A stretch of 32,954 nucleotides of DNA from Saccoglossus kowalevskii (lineage: Eukaryota; Hemichordata; Enteropneusta; Harrimaniidae): the NCBI RefSeq assembly GCF_000003605.2, contig NW_003120921.1, forward strand, positions 571,143 through 604,096, given 5' to 3'. The position numbers and the translations under genes are program-made. Under the pieces are notes generated by a model, which was given only the letters and a program-made list of their open reading frames with translations, was not told where the DNA came from and made no database searches. Below, piece by piece: positions 1-10,089 of this stretch (the stretch's first letter is position 1; each line of letters opens with the position of its first letter).

Positions 1-588
1 GTTCATCACTGAACTCTTGAACATTGGATTGTGCGGACGGATTAGTTCTTTGGCTTTCTGGCGAAGCATATTTGTTGACACTGGAACTTGATTGTCCCGG
101 AGTTCTAGAATCCATTTTACCAGCTTGTCATCAATTTCTTTGGGGTAAGACAGTTTGCCACCACTTCCGGGAATGTTGTCATACCGTGAGACGCGTTGAA
201 TATTCAACTTCCCGGTCGCTTCGTCTCTCATCCACCTGGTGACATTACTGTGGTGTACTGAGTATCGTCTTGCGGCTGCTCGCTGACCGTGCTGCTGAGC
301 GTACATAACGATTCGACGTTTCACCGACAATGTGTAGCGATGCCTGAAGTCGGATTTAGTAGCACTCTCACTCTCAACTCGAATCACTTGTACTTCCGTT
401 GTACAATTGTTTACCAAGTTTGGTATGGCAAACTCCAACTTTTTTCTTGAAAACTGGGAATAACTTGCGTGGCTGTGGCTGGCGTGGTGGTTGATTTGGT
501 GACGATATGAAATAGTTTCGGACCAGCAGCGACAGGAGAAGACATATTTGCAAAGCAAGCATGGAACGAATGAAAAAATGATGCCCCA
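1..588 (-). mobile_element. pogo-like (Tc1/mariner superfamily) transposase, N-terminal DNA-binding region, cut by window edge
   Basis: The minus-strand frame is open from a stop at 589-591 to base 1 (196 codons). Reading from about 390 downwards, a helix-turn-helix of the Psq/pogo type appears with key stretches YTLSVKRRIVMYAQQHGQ, RAAARRYSV and VTRWMRDE. It is followed by a GSGGKLSYP linker and a CENP-B-type second helix-turn-helix (EIDDKLVKWILELRDNQVP, then LRQKAKELI). In pogo/Tigger elements this pair binds the terminal repeats, and the DDE nuclease follows it; here that domain would lie beyond the left edge. The only in-frame Met before the HTH core is at 304-306, inside helix 1, so the true N-terminus is either upstream without ATG or spliced. 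The piece lies upstream of, and antisense to, OXCT1, probably inside one of its introns. A domesticated pogo-derived gene cannot be excluded. Confidence 0.75.
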
Positions 589-1936
589 TCACTTGTATTT
601 ATGGCAAAAACAATAAAGAAAAACACGTTTTTCTATAGATTTTTACAGCTTGGGTGCTTGGGCATTGTTTTAATTGCGCTAGACGTCTGACAGTACAGCT
701 TTGGTTTATATATTTCCTGTTTTATAATCAAGCCAGCTTATAATAATATGCTAATGATATTCATGTACTTCACAGTCCACGCAAACAGGGTCCATGGCCC
801 TACCCCCTATACATTCAAATACGAAACGATACGAGAAAGTAACAATTACGTGTATAAAACATTATTTCCTGTGACCAATCGGAGAGACGAAATCATTTAC
901 GAAAGCCCAGGCCTGTTACAAGGCATTTTCTGATTGGTACAAGTCCAGATTATTTTCAATTCTCACAAATAGCTAATTTAAATATTTGGGTCAGGTGGGT
1001 CACGTCAACTTTGCTTTGCTGTCTCTCTTTACCTCCATGCTGTAAGACGAGTTGATCACGCAAGTTTGTGGAACTAATCCATTCGACTTCAATTTTGATT
1101 ATTAGTGCCAGTTATTTTGTCACTTCCCTGAACATTTTGTCTCGAATCACCTTAAAACGAATGTCTCAATTGAAATGCAAAAAATAACCCCAAACCACGA
1201 TCAGCGAGAGTGGGCTGCGTAATCATTACATTTATTTTTCGACACCTCCGATTTTCCAACAAAGGCGTTCTAAAATCGTGACGTGCTTTATTTGGTTATA
1301 AAGACAACATTGGCAATGAATATCTCAACGTGTCCTTCGGTGTTTCGTCAAAAAACAGTTACTACTAAATAGTTTGTGAATTGTTCGATCGTGTATCAGA
1401 AATTTAAAAGACAAGTTGACAGTCACATTCATGCTCTCAGTGCATTTCTTTCGTCTATCATTCTTCCATTCTCAATTACACAGGACATTAGGCAAGCTAC
1501 GGGGATAAACTTTATTTGTCTCACACCTTCTGTGGGACAATAAACAATGAAGGGTGGAAGTGAGGCACGACAAGCTTGTGTCTGCCTGATTGTAAACAAC
1601 TGGACGGCTGGCGCTTATTTCAGGATTCTTATTGACAAAACCACTCAACTCTTGGTGGCTCTTAATGGAGGGTCAAATGTAACGAATTTTCACTGAGTGG
1701 CTCTTAATTGAGAGTGGTGCTTATTTGCGGGTTTTTACGGTAGTTATGTCAGTGAAAGCTGATTAAATAATATGATTGTCGTCTGTCTGTCTGTGTCTGC
1801 CTGCATATTCTGTGAAAAATAAATGCCCAAGACAAATATATATAAAGTAATTATTACAGTAAAGTAAAGTATACAGTAAAAATAAATTCATACTTTTGTG
1901 TTATTCGTTTGACTGCTGCTATATCTTCTTTCACAG
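589..1936. other. non-coding DNA between the pogo fragment and OXCT1 exon A, probably an OXCT1 intron
   Basis: I see no exon of OXCT1 or any other gene here. The residues expected just before exon A in SCOT proteins are absent in all frames, so the intron is longer than 1.9 kb or the region is rearranged. At 1605-1745 the phrase gtggctcttaat occurs twice about 45 bases apart, and the stretch ends in gcttatttgcgggtttttac. This looks like the end of a small non-autonomous DNA transposon, at low confidence. Confidence 0.4.
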
Positions 1937-2012
1937 TGGCCATGTTGATCTGACCATATTAGGTGCCATGCAAGTATCTCAGTTTGGAGACCTCGCGAAT
2001 TGGATGATACCA
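1937..2012 (+). CDS. OXCT1: OXCT1 exon A (internal)
   Basis: The acceptor is ttctttcacag and the donor is gtgagt. The first base completes a codon begun in the missing upstream exon, giving the Gly-Gly-His of the family. There follow 25 codons ending NWMIP. Confidence 0.93.
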
Positions 2013-3948
2013 GTGAGTAACAAATTATTGCCATGTATGTGTTATTGTATGAGGTGTAGTGTGCCCTCTATATTGCCAAGCTTGCTGGATTACAGAGTGC
2101 TCTTTGTTACCAAGCTTGCTGGATTAGTATGCCTTCCGTGTTGCCAAGCTCGCTGAGGTATGGTGTGCCCTCTATGTTGCCAAGTTTGCTTGGGTATAGT
2201 GTGCCCTCTATGTTGCCAATCTCACTGTGGTATAGTGCGCCCTCTAAGATTGATATATGGTGTAGTACAATTTTCTTCACATAACTGATATAATATTATT
2301 TTTGACCAAGGGTAAGCTAGTAAAAGGAATGGGTGGAGCCATGGATTTAGTGGCTAGTGCCAGTGGAGGAACCAGAGTTGTAGTTACAATGGAACATGTA
2401 GCTAAAGGAGGAAAACACAAGATCTTACCGGAATGCTCATTACCACTAACTGGGGTTAAATGTGTGAATAGAATTATCACGGAAAAGGTAAGTAACTTCC
2501 TTGCCTTCTATAATATATCTTGGCCATGTTGTAGAATAGCAAGTATTTCCTGTCTGTTCATTCAGTGGTCTGTGTACAGTGTGTGGCACAAATCTGCATC
2601 TTAGTTTTATAAAAACATTAATGAATATTAGTAAGCACTGGCCTTCAGCTTTTATCCAAATTAAAATATAGATAATCACTATTACATATTGTGTGTGCAT
2701 GTCTTCAATAATATGTGGAAGTGTGGTGGTGTCTATGAACATCCACTTATTCAAATTAAAGTGTTTGCTGATTGAATGAAGTTGAACTAACTCATCAGCT
2801 TTATTTTTATACTCACTGTGATGTCTCAACACCATTGCCAGACTGATCCAACAGTCATTTTGATTTTCTATATTTATAAATGATTTATGACAGCGACGGG
2901 TTGCTGCTCACATTGTATCATTCCCGTTTTTTAGCTCTGCTGTCGTCAAAGTCGAGCGGAGCTTATAGTATTACTGATTGTCCATCGGCGTCCGGTGTCA
3001 GTCGTCGTCGCCACTTTACATTTACATTTTCGACTTCTTCTTAAAAACCACAAACTGTATAGCTGTGAAACTTTCTAGGAAGGTACCTTGGGTGCTTCTC
3101 TCTCAGATTTGTTCATTTCGTGTGGATATGTTCAATTGTCTTATTTATAGCGAATATTTTTGGTCAAAAATGCTATTTTCGACTTCTTCTTGAAAACCGC
3201 TAGCCCGAATGCTTTGATACTTGGTATGTAAGTACCTTGGGTGGACTTCTCTCAGATTTGTTCATTTTGTGATATCTTTAATTTTCTAATTTTGATGAAT
3301 ATTTTTGTAATTTTTGGTAAAAAGTGATATTTTCGACTTCTTGTTAAAAACCGAAAGTTCAATTGCTTTGATACTACATTTCTAGGTACTACATGTGGTC
3401 CTCTCTCAGATTTGTTCATTTCGTGATGATATCTTTAATTCTCTAATTTTCATGAATATTTTTGTCATTTTTGGTAAAAAGGGATATTTTCGACTTCTTG
3501 TTAAAAAATGCAAGTCTAATTGCTTTGATATTATATATAACTACATAGGCATACAGGTAGACCTCTCTCAGATTTGTTCATTTCGTGATGATTTTGTTCT
3601 TCAATTATCTAATTTTAATGAATATTTTTGATAAAAAGTTATAAAAAGTCTGAGTGCTTTAATACTATACATATTGTTCATTTTTGAATGATATCTTCTG
3701 TTCTTTAATTGCAATGTGCCTTGATAACAGCGACGCTATCTCAGCCGACAGGCTGCTAGTCATGATGTATGACCCATGTGTGTCGGTTATTTCCTCTACA
3801 GTGCGTCTTTGACATTGATAGTGAGAGTGGTCTTCACTTGGTGGAGATAGCTGATGGCGTTACTGTCGAAGACATCATTGACTCTACCGGATGCACATTC
3901 ACTGTAGCAGAAAACCTGAAACCAATGGCTCAAGTCGAAGATTCGTAA
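1937..3948 (+). CDS. OXCT1: succinyl-CoA:3-ketoacid coenzyme A transferase (SCOT), last three coding exons
   Basis: Joined exons 1937-2012, 2311-2487 and 3802-3948 encode the C-terminal 132 residues of SCOT. This mitochondrial matrix enzyme moves CoA from succinyl-CoA to acetoacetate and so starts ketone-body use. Diagnostic stretches are [73 protein letters not shown] and a final DSTGCTF block ending in DS-stop. The family is about 520 residues long, so this is roughly the last quarter, in the beta-subunit-like half. The catalytic Glu (SENG motif) lies upstream, outside the window. All junctions use GT..AG and the two internal introns are phase 0. The introns carry tandem repeats. The gene converges on the hydrolase gene that ends at 5869. 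Partial: the 5' exons are missing. Confidence 0.95.
2056..2250 (+). repeat. tandem repeat, about 38-40 bp unit, about five to six copies, in the first visible OXCT1 intron
   Basis: Degenerate units of the form gtgtgccctctatgttgcca followed by agcttgctgg and a short AT tail recur between exon A and exon B. Copies differ by several substitutions, so the array is old. Confidence 0.8.
2311..2487 (+). CDS. OXCT1: OXCT1 exon B (internal)
   Basis: The exon has exactly 59 codons, from GKLVKG to IITEK. The acceptor is ttttgaccaag and the donor is gtaagt. It is phase 0 at both ends and contains the conserved GMGGAMDL and VVTMEH segments. Confidence 0.94.
3025..3690 (+). repeat. tandem repeat, 151-162 bp unit, four copies, in the second OXCT1 intron
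   Basis: The core ctctctcagatttgttcatt recurs at about 3097, 3248, 3402 and 3564. Each core is followed by a gaatatttttg segment and ttttcgacttcttnttaaaaa. The leading part (2890-3020) with repeated gtcgtc and agcggagcttatagta looks like the head of the same interspersed element. I see no coding capacity. Confidence 0.85.
3802..3948 (+). CDS. OXCT1: OXCT1 exon C (terminal)
   Basis: The acceptor is tttcctctacag. It has 48 codons, from [10 protein letters not shown] to MAQVEDS, then TAA at 3946-3948. It matches the end of SCOT (VFDVD..GL.L.E...G.TVEDI...TGC.F.V...L.PM.Q). Confidence 0.93.
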   Translation, partial: CVFDIDSESGLHLVEIADGVTVEDIIDSTGCTFTVAENLKPMAQVEDS

Positions 3949-4862
3949 CTGATTCCATTTCAACAAAGAAGACGATATACAATTTTGATGGTGTGCTTCC
4001 ATGAATTTTATTAAATATATTCTAAATATATATTTGAAATGACTAGGGAGGGTGAAGGAACTAAACGAGACATTGCATTTTCAATAATTTGTTGACTAAA
4101 TTTCTCTTTTTTTTCCATGCCTTGACTTTCAATGTCTAAAAAAAAATAGTAATGACTGTACATTGTTGTTTGGATTTACTGACCGACTTATTTCAATGAT
4201 TATTACAGCAACCATGTTATGAAAATACATCTCGACTAGAAGTTATGATATCACACAAGGAAAAAATATTGCGCTTCTAACTTCAATGACCTCCTTGGGT
4301 GCAAATCAGAGTTGCAAACTCTTACTGAATTTCAAGAGATTTAAATCAAGATTATTGCAATATTGTATTAATGTACATGTATGTAAGGTGTGGCGAGTGG
4401 TCGTTACACAAAAACTGTATTTTACACATGTTATATACATCACTGTGGGACCCATATCAAACCTGATGCGAGGCGATAACCACTGCCCTTTAAAGTCCCA
4501 AGGTTAGGTACGTTGCACAGTGCAGAATGTGATCCATATATAATCCAACGTGATTTGTGTTATCAGACACTAGTTTGTGAAACTGTGGCAAACATCACCA
4601 GTATGCAGTGTTTCATGGATTTATTACATATATTCTGATTATTCCAAGTCATAATCATAGTTTTAATGGTAATAATGATGATAAACTGACAATTTACAAA
4701 ATTGTTACACATTTTTATGCCAAATTTGGATATCAGTTTGTGAAAGATGAAATCAGGCTTTAAATTGCAGATATGGTCAGGATATCTTACTTTGATGCAG
4801 AGATGATGCTTAGGTGAGAGTTATCTTTGTGTTGTCATGGAATTTTAAGATTATATCAAAGT

Positions 4863-4868
4863 AATAAA
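4863..4868 (+). terminator. OXCT1: candidate OXCT1 polyadenylation signal (AATAAA)
   Basis: The AATAAA lies 915 bases after the OXCT1 stop. It is followed within 20-50 bases by a strongly GT/T-rich stretch (gtgttgtcttgtttgg), as expected for a cleavage site. It would give a 3' UTR of about 0.9 kb. Other AT-rich hexamers are nearby, so the assignment is moderate. Confidence 0.5.
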
Positions 4869-5043
4869 TTTGTGTGAAATTGACTCGTGTTGTCTTGTTT
4901 GGTTTATGTTTGTTGTTTTCATAACTGCTGAGCTGCAGTGCTATGCTCATTAATGACCTCCACAAACATTATTTAATGGTAGACATTGTCAATGCACATA
5001 TGCAGAGCCTTTATTTCTATTGACAATGTACACTGGTACAAGC

Positions 5044-5070
5044 TGCACTGTACTGCACTGTACTGCACTG
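5044..5070 (+). repeat. short tandem repeat, 10 bp unit (tgcactgtac), nearly three copies
   Basis: Three near-perfect copies stand in a row in the intergenic region. No function is visible. Confidence 0.85.
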
Positions 5071-5868
5071 CGCCAAGATTATTGGTAAGGAGAACGATCC
5101 ATTATACAGGAGGGGTAGATAAGAAACTATATTTTGTAATATTTTTGGATAATATATTTTTCCTACTCCCTGTTCTAATTGCAGGGTTCTTAAAATATGG
5201 TACTTACAAGGCAAAAAGTAATTTGATGGTAACCATGATCCAACTTTATTTATTACAATTTTCAGGGTAAATATAAATAAATAAATAAAACCTTTTATAA
5301 TAATTTAAAATTAATAATAGTACTTTGAATGATAAACATTGCTTAGTTCTAAGTATTTGTGATAACATGCATGCTAAATATCTATATAACATAACCTAAG
5401 TATGCAAATTTCAATCTGCTCTAATTTAAGCAATACACTAAGTGATAAAGCAATACAATGTACCGATATTACCTGATTAGGATTCAAATTCAACCATTTT
5501 GAATTCTCAAATGTTCATTATAAAGACACTCGTATGATCTAAATTTGAGAAATTCAAATTTGGTTTCCAAATTAAAAATGTTATTCCCAGAGATAACATC
5601 CACAAAGGATGTGCTAAAGAAGTTATCGAGCAGAGCTTGTTCCTGCTGCAATTGTATTGTGTAAACAATGCACGTCCTATGGGACCCATACCGACCATGA
5701 CAATATGGGATGATTTATCCTTTATACAAACATGTAGTCAATACTTGGTGCATAAGGGTCATTGAAATTCTTTTGACCAATCAGAATGATTGTTGTTATT
5801 TCTTTGGCACATGCTGATGGTTAACAGGATTCTGTGTGCAATATCGTGATTTATCTAATTTGCATAAT

Positions 5869-6258
5869 TTATAACTCTGTGGTTTTGTTTTGTTGAAGAA
5901 CTGTATCAATAAACCTAATACAAATTTTGTGAAGGGTTTGACCGTTTTGTCCAAAAAGCATTGCAAGACTAAAGTGGGAGCTGCCTTTTATTACGTGATA
6001 TTCACATTGATAACCATGATTCTGTAATTTCATCACAAATTCTCTTGCATCTTTATCAAGCCCAAAATCCCACTCGGCATTTGTGATGAGAAATCGTGGC
6101 ATATCATTTAGGGAGTATTTAATGTATGTAACTGGTGAAGCAATTGTCCAACAGCTTGGTTTGGATTCAAAGGTGGGGGTGAGATACAATTCTTGTAAAC
6201 ATCGACTTCCTTCTGCAAGGCTATGCAGATTGTATATTCCAGATATTGATATCACCCC
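5869..6258 (-). CDS. hydrolase exon 2 (catalytic Asp and His, stop)
   Basis: The acceptor is ttttaacag. The exon runs GVISISGIYN to QQNKTTEL-stop, 129 residues. GVISISGIYNL matches the strand after the nucleophile elbow in the family and continues exon 1 in phase 0. Confidence 0.88.
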   Translation of the reverse strand, partial: GVISISGIYNLHSLAEGSRCLQELYLTPTFESKPSCWTIASPVTYIKYSLNDMPRFLITNAEWDFGLDKDAREFVMKLQNHGYQCEYHVIKGSSHFSLAMLFGQNGQTLHKICIRFIDTVLQQNKTTEL

Positions 6259-8749
6259 CTGTTAAAATATAAAAAAAAAAATGTTAAGTTTAAAGCAAAG
6301 CTTACACAAACTAATTCTTGTGGCTTTTTTTTTTCTTTTTTTTAAATTGTTTTATTATGTTTAAATTAATGTAATAAACTTTGATGCAAACATTAGAGAT
6401 GTATAATAAAAGTTGTACTTTGTACGACTTCAAAACAATTATTTTATCGGTAGTTGTAAATACTATCAAATTTTATGCGTGTAAAATAAAATACTGTAAG
6501 ATACATTATTTTTGCTTGGAATTATTTTTTTTCTTCTATATTTTACATGAACTCGTCAAAAATTTTAAAATAAATTCCACACAAAACGCCCACAAAGTCT
6601 TTTCAGCAAAAATTAATTCCAGCTAAAATAAAGTATTTTACATTAACAATTTTACAGATGGGCAAACAAGATTCATACAGGGAGTTAGCACACTCACTAG
6701 AAAGTTCCTATGAATATTGCAATATAATAGGCGTTATCTAATTTTATGAGAACGATTTACTACATTTTGTGACAATAACTCTTTTCCCTGGTTGAACTAT
6801 GTCTAGGTTGTCTGTTTTCAAAAACTATAAAAAGGCAGTTGTAAAATATCTGTAGGAATCATAGTTACCGGTAAAAGGACTGAATATTTCTATATTTTTA
6901 ACTTGTTTGGGCGTTCCTTTTGCTGTGCTAATCCCAGTTTCCTCTCAGCATGAACACAATGAGATTAGCTTAAATATTAACTAACCAATACTTGGCTTAG
7001 CCTGAATATGCTATTATTACACGTAGTATATGACCTCTGTTACTTTATTCTTACTGTAGTAACAGAGGCCATTTACTATGTGTGATAAACGATTCAAATT
7101 TGCATAAAGTCAAGAGTTGTAAATCTATAATCAGAACGACAACTACTTGTAAACTGTTGATAACAGCCTTAGAGTTGGGGGCGGAAGAAAAGATAATAAT
7201 CCCTGTGGGTGGACCAATCAAAACTGTGCAAAATATTTTTTCTTCACCCAGTTTTGTGCTATTATTTTTTGCCATGATGAGTCGCATTAATTTTTGTTAT
7301 TACAACTGTGTGTAAGATTTTAAACCTAAAAAATAGGCATACAGAATTTTGTTTTCCATGCAGGATTTTTTTTCCAGAATTTTTTCTTGTGCATTTTTTT
7401 TTATAATTCTGCCACCACGAGTTTCTAATGGTCAACCCCCTTAGCAATATATGTTGGTCACTGATAATGATAAAACAGAACTTATTGACTTTTCTCAGCC
7501 CTCACTCCCACTTCTTCTTATTGCTCTTGTCTTAGAAGTTTGCCATTAGTTATTTGGGTAACTGTGGTGGTGATTTTTGAGAAAAAAATTGAAAAAACAA
7601 TCCTACATAGGAAATACAAAATTCTTGCTCAAAAGAAAGTGGACAAAAGTAATAATGATTAGCACTATTTTTGTAACATTTCCTGTCCCAGAATCTACCC
7701 ATTATCAATCGCTTGCTTACCTTGATATCGCAGAGATCGAGGCCGACTTCTTGTAGGTAAACATCAGAATTTAGCGTTAGAAACGATACCATATGACCAC
7801 CTGCCGAGTAGCCACAGAGGAATAATTTACGAATGTTAAAGAGTTTGGTTATTATTCCATATTTACGAACCCACCGTATGCTCTGCGCGATGGATCTTAT
7901 CTGTGATGGGTGTTTCAGTGTGGGGACATCGGCAAAATAGACCGTAAGCAGAATCACCTGGGACAAGAATACCAACAACACTGACGACAGAGATATAGAA
8001 TGTTCGATGCTCAATAAGTCGTATTTCGTGCACAGGTACCCACAGAGACCGGCGAATACGGTGATTAAGGCAACTGAGTGTGGTCGCAAGGAAGGGTAGT
8101 TCTTTCTGTGAAGGCACAGTGCGATTATCCATACCACGATCTGAGACAACCCCACATAAATACACAATGTTGACAATACAGGGGTTGACATTGCGCCATG
8201 AAACACTGCAAATTGTACAAAATATTGAACGCCAAAATTACCGGTTGTAATAAAAAGCAACAATTGAGCAAGACAAACTGCCAGCGTTAACAAAATCCCA
8301 ACTGACGCGATGGACATAACAAAAGACAAAAACATCTCTACAAGGACAAATGAAAGTTGAAGTCGGCTTAATGGGTACGATATCACGGCGCAAGCGATAC
8401 CGCGTTTTGCGAAAGTCTCGCCGACATTGGAATATGTCCCGTAATATCGCTGTAAAAAGTACATGAGTAAATTAGTATCGTAGGAGGACATAAAATGATT
8501 CCAAGATTGTCTGTCTCCACGTCGCCAGCCCCCGCCATGTACAAAAACTACGACTGGAGGAGAAGCCACTCCTGTATATGTTTGACCTCCATTCAGGGAC
8601 ACGTATGGAAGTGGACGTGTCGGCAGATACAAGTCAAGACAATGTTTATCCATTCCATTTTTACGTCGAATTGATTTCTTGTGCCGTCTTTCAATATTTT
8701 TATCTGGTTGTACGAGATAGTTTACATCGTAGATAACCCTGAAATCCAT
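5869..8749 (-). CDS. membrane-embedded alpha/beta hydrolase, kynurenine formamidase / isoprenylcysteine methylesterase-like, two exons
   Basis: Exons 8749-7721 and 6258-5869 join at phase 0 to give about 472 residues. The oxyanion-hole motif HGGGW is at residues 71-75. The nucleophile elbow GYSAGGH is at 313-319 (Ser315). Exon 2 gives the acid (ITNAEWDFG, Asp407) and the His (GSSHFS, His438), a complete Ser-Asp-His triad. This pattern fits the carboxylesterase/BD-FAE branch that includes kynurenine formamidase and plant ICME. Residues about 132-273, between the strand ending ISYPLSR and the nucleophile elbow, form four or five very hydrophobic segments. The active site would thus be interrupted by a membrane domain. 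There is no signal peptide; the start MDFRVIYDVN opens the long frame. The substrate cannot be told from sequence. The gene converges with OXCT1. Confidence 0.87.
6259..7720. other. single intron of the hydrolase gene
   Basis: This is AT-rich intron sequence with poly-T/poly-A runs. I see no exon, element or ordered repeat in it. Confidence 0.7.
7721..8749 (-). CDS. hydrolase exon 1 (start codon, HGGGW, membrane block, GYSAGGH)
   Basis: It holds 343 codons from ATG at 8749 to DLCDIK, then donor gtaagc. The frame stays open past the donor to 7550, but homology stops at the splice site, so the extra residues there are intron read-through. Confidence 0.88.
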
Positions 8750-8808
8750 AAGATATTATCAATTTAGTGTTACGTAGGAATGTATCAAGTGATTTGTCAG
8801 GTGATCAC

Positions 8809-8817
8809 TCACGTGAC
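8809..8817. promoter_or_regulatory. E-box, CLEAR-like palindrome (TCACGTGAC) upstream of the hydrolase gene
   Basis: It lies about 60 bases before the ATG on the minus strand. The core CACGTG binds bHLH-Zip factors; the extended GTCACGTGA resembles the TFEB/MITF site in vertebrates. A single site, inferred only from position and motif. Confidence 0.35.
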
Positions 8818-8888
8818 CCTCCGTAGACTTCTGTTTCACCAGGGGTCAACCCACAGTCAGCTGGCGCACATCTGATATAATAAAACAA

Positions 8889-9031
8889 CGTTGTGTCGTC
8901 ACCGGAAGCGCTGTCCCAGCACAAACCTGTGTTGGCTGGTTCCCGCCTCAAGTGTCATGGCGTACCAAGCCACAAGAGGCCGGTAACTCGTCGTGTCGTC
9001 ACCGGAAGCGCTGTCCCAGCACAAACCTGTG
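8889..9031 (+). repeat. repeat module A, one long and one short copy in tandem
   Basis: The 85-90 bp module begins cgttgtgtcgtcaccggaag and includes cgctgtcccagcacaaacct. It occurs at 8889-8976 and again, shortened, at 8989-9031. Further copies lie at 22954-23037, and a decayed one at about 21176-21225. It starts only 140 bases upstream of the hydrolase ATG. Confidence 0.85.
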
Positions 9032-9592
9032 TCATATGACGCCTTACTAGCCGATTTTGGCTAAAATTCCGCTCCGCCGCCTCTTTACAACAGTATTTAT
9101 ACGCGGAACTTGATATTGCTTTTTACAATTTGGGTTGCCTTTGAATCACATATTTTTAGTGAAATATTGTTTATAGAGTGAAATATTATTGTCACACATA
9201 ATTCAATCTTTGAAACAACAGAAACTAACACATAATAACGATAATCAAATTTGTGTTTGAAGTTCGAAAGTAGTTGCGTTATTTCCGGTTTCAACTAGTT
9301 CGAAAATAGAACGTCCTTGAGCGCAATAAAATCACGCTTAGAACTCCGTCCGAACCAGACTCTAGCAGCGTAAACTTATTGCAATTTGGGCCCAGTTTGT
9401 TCTTACAAGTTTTCTAAGTTTCATTTATCATTATTTAGTAAACAGGTCTCTAGAACGATTAAATATATCCGTAAAATACGTGCCAATCGACGATTGACTT
9501 CGAAACGTTCGAAATTTCGAACAAACTCCCGGCACACCTTGCGCGATATGCGTCAGATCGGTGTAGAAGACGCCGAACTGCAGCGTCAATGA
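9032..9592 (+). repeat. repeat module B plus coding-like tail C
   Basis: This stretch is shared with 23086-23766. Module B begins with tatgacgccttactagccga and includes ttccgctccgccgcctcttt. It ends in a basic, coding-like tail (9479-9592; peptide blocks RANRRLTSKRSKFR and HTLRDMRQIGVEDAELQRQ, then TGA). A short copy of the last words (gaccttcagcgtcaatgg) stands alone at 9700-9717. No known transposase or RT is visible, so this is probably a non-autonomous mobile or duplicated cassette. Confidence 0.8.
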
Positions 9593-10089
9593 ATAAAATA
9601 AATACGATATTTACTATATGGGGGCCGCCATCTTGAATGACGCATAAAACTAAATAAGAGACAAGTTGTGAAACGCGTTTTTCAGATTCTTACAAATCAG
9701 GACCTTCAGCGTCAATGGCCTCTCCGTGTAAAGAATGATCTAGTGAATCTCTAGCAACTACAGGGTGGGGATGAGAAAAATGGGGAAATCGTTTCATTTG
9801 CATAAATAAACACATGAGCATTCACCCTTTTCGTGTAAGGTAAGAATGACCTGGCGAATCTCTACGCAACAACTGGGAGGGGATGAAAAAGGGGGAAAAT
9901 CATCTTATATTTGTTTTTCAAAATGTATCAAAAATATTTCTGATAACCAACATGGCAGTTCTAAATTGACTGATTCTGTCATTACGAGCTAAAAAAAAAA
10001 TCGAAAAAATGAAGTAAATATATCTTCGACTCCCGTGTGCGAAGCGGTTGTTCAGAGTTCAACCAGTATCTCATATATGTATATATGAT
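9593..10089. other. non-coding spacer
   Basis: I see no gene. A GCCGCCATCTTGA word at 9624-9636 matches the YY1 core. Two related segments (about 9715-9800 and 9835-9900, both with gaatctct.gcaac and a gaaaaa.ggggaaat tail) form an imperfect direct repeat. Confidence 0.5.

Larger units (their letters stand above)
3949..5868. other. 3' regions between the convergent OXCT1 and hydrolase genes
   Basis: The stretch is AT-rich and without a supported exon. The first 0.9 kb is probably OXCT1 3' UTR, given the poly(A)-type signal at 4863. The rest would be intergenic plus the minus-strand hydrolase 3' UTR; an AATAAATAAA run on the minus strand at 5245-5254 is a possible end signal for it. Confidence 0.45.

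Noticed and set aside
3025-3690. Regularly spaced repeats considered as a CRISPR array
   Set aside because: The units are 150 bp, degenerate, in a eukaryotic intron, with no short identical repeats or unique spacers.
7550-7720. Extension of the hydrolase frame beyond the exon 1 donor
   Set aside because: The frame stays open by chance, but exon 2 continues the family fold in phase 0, and the extra residues match nothing in it.
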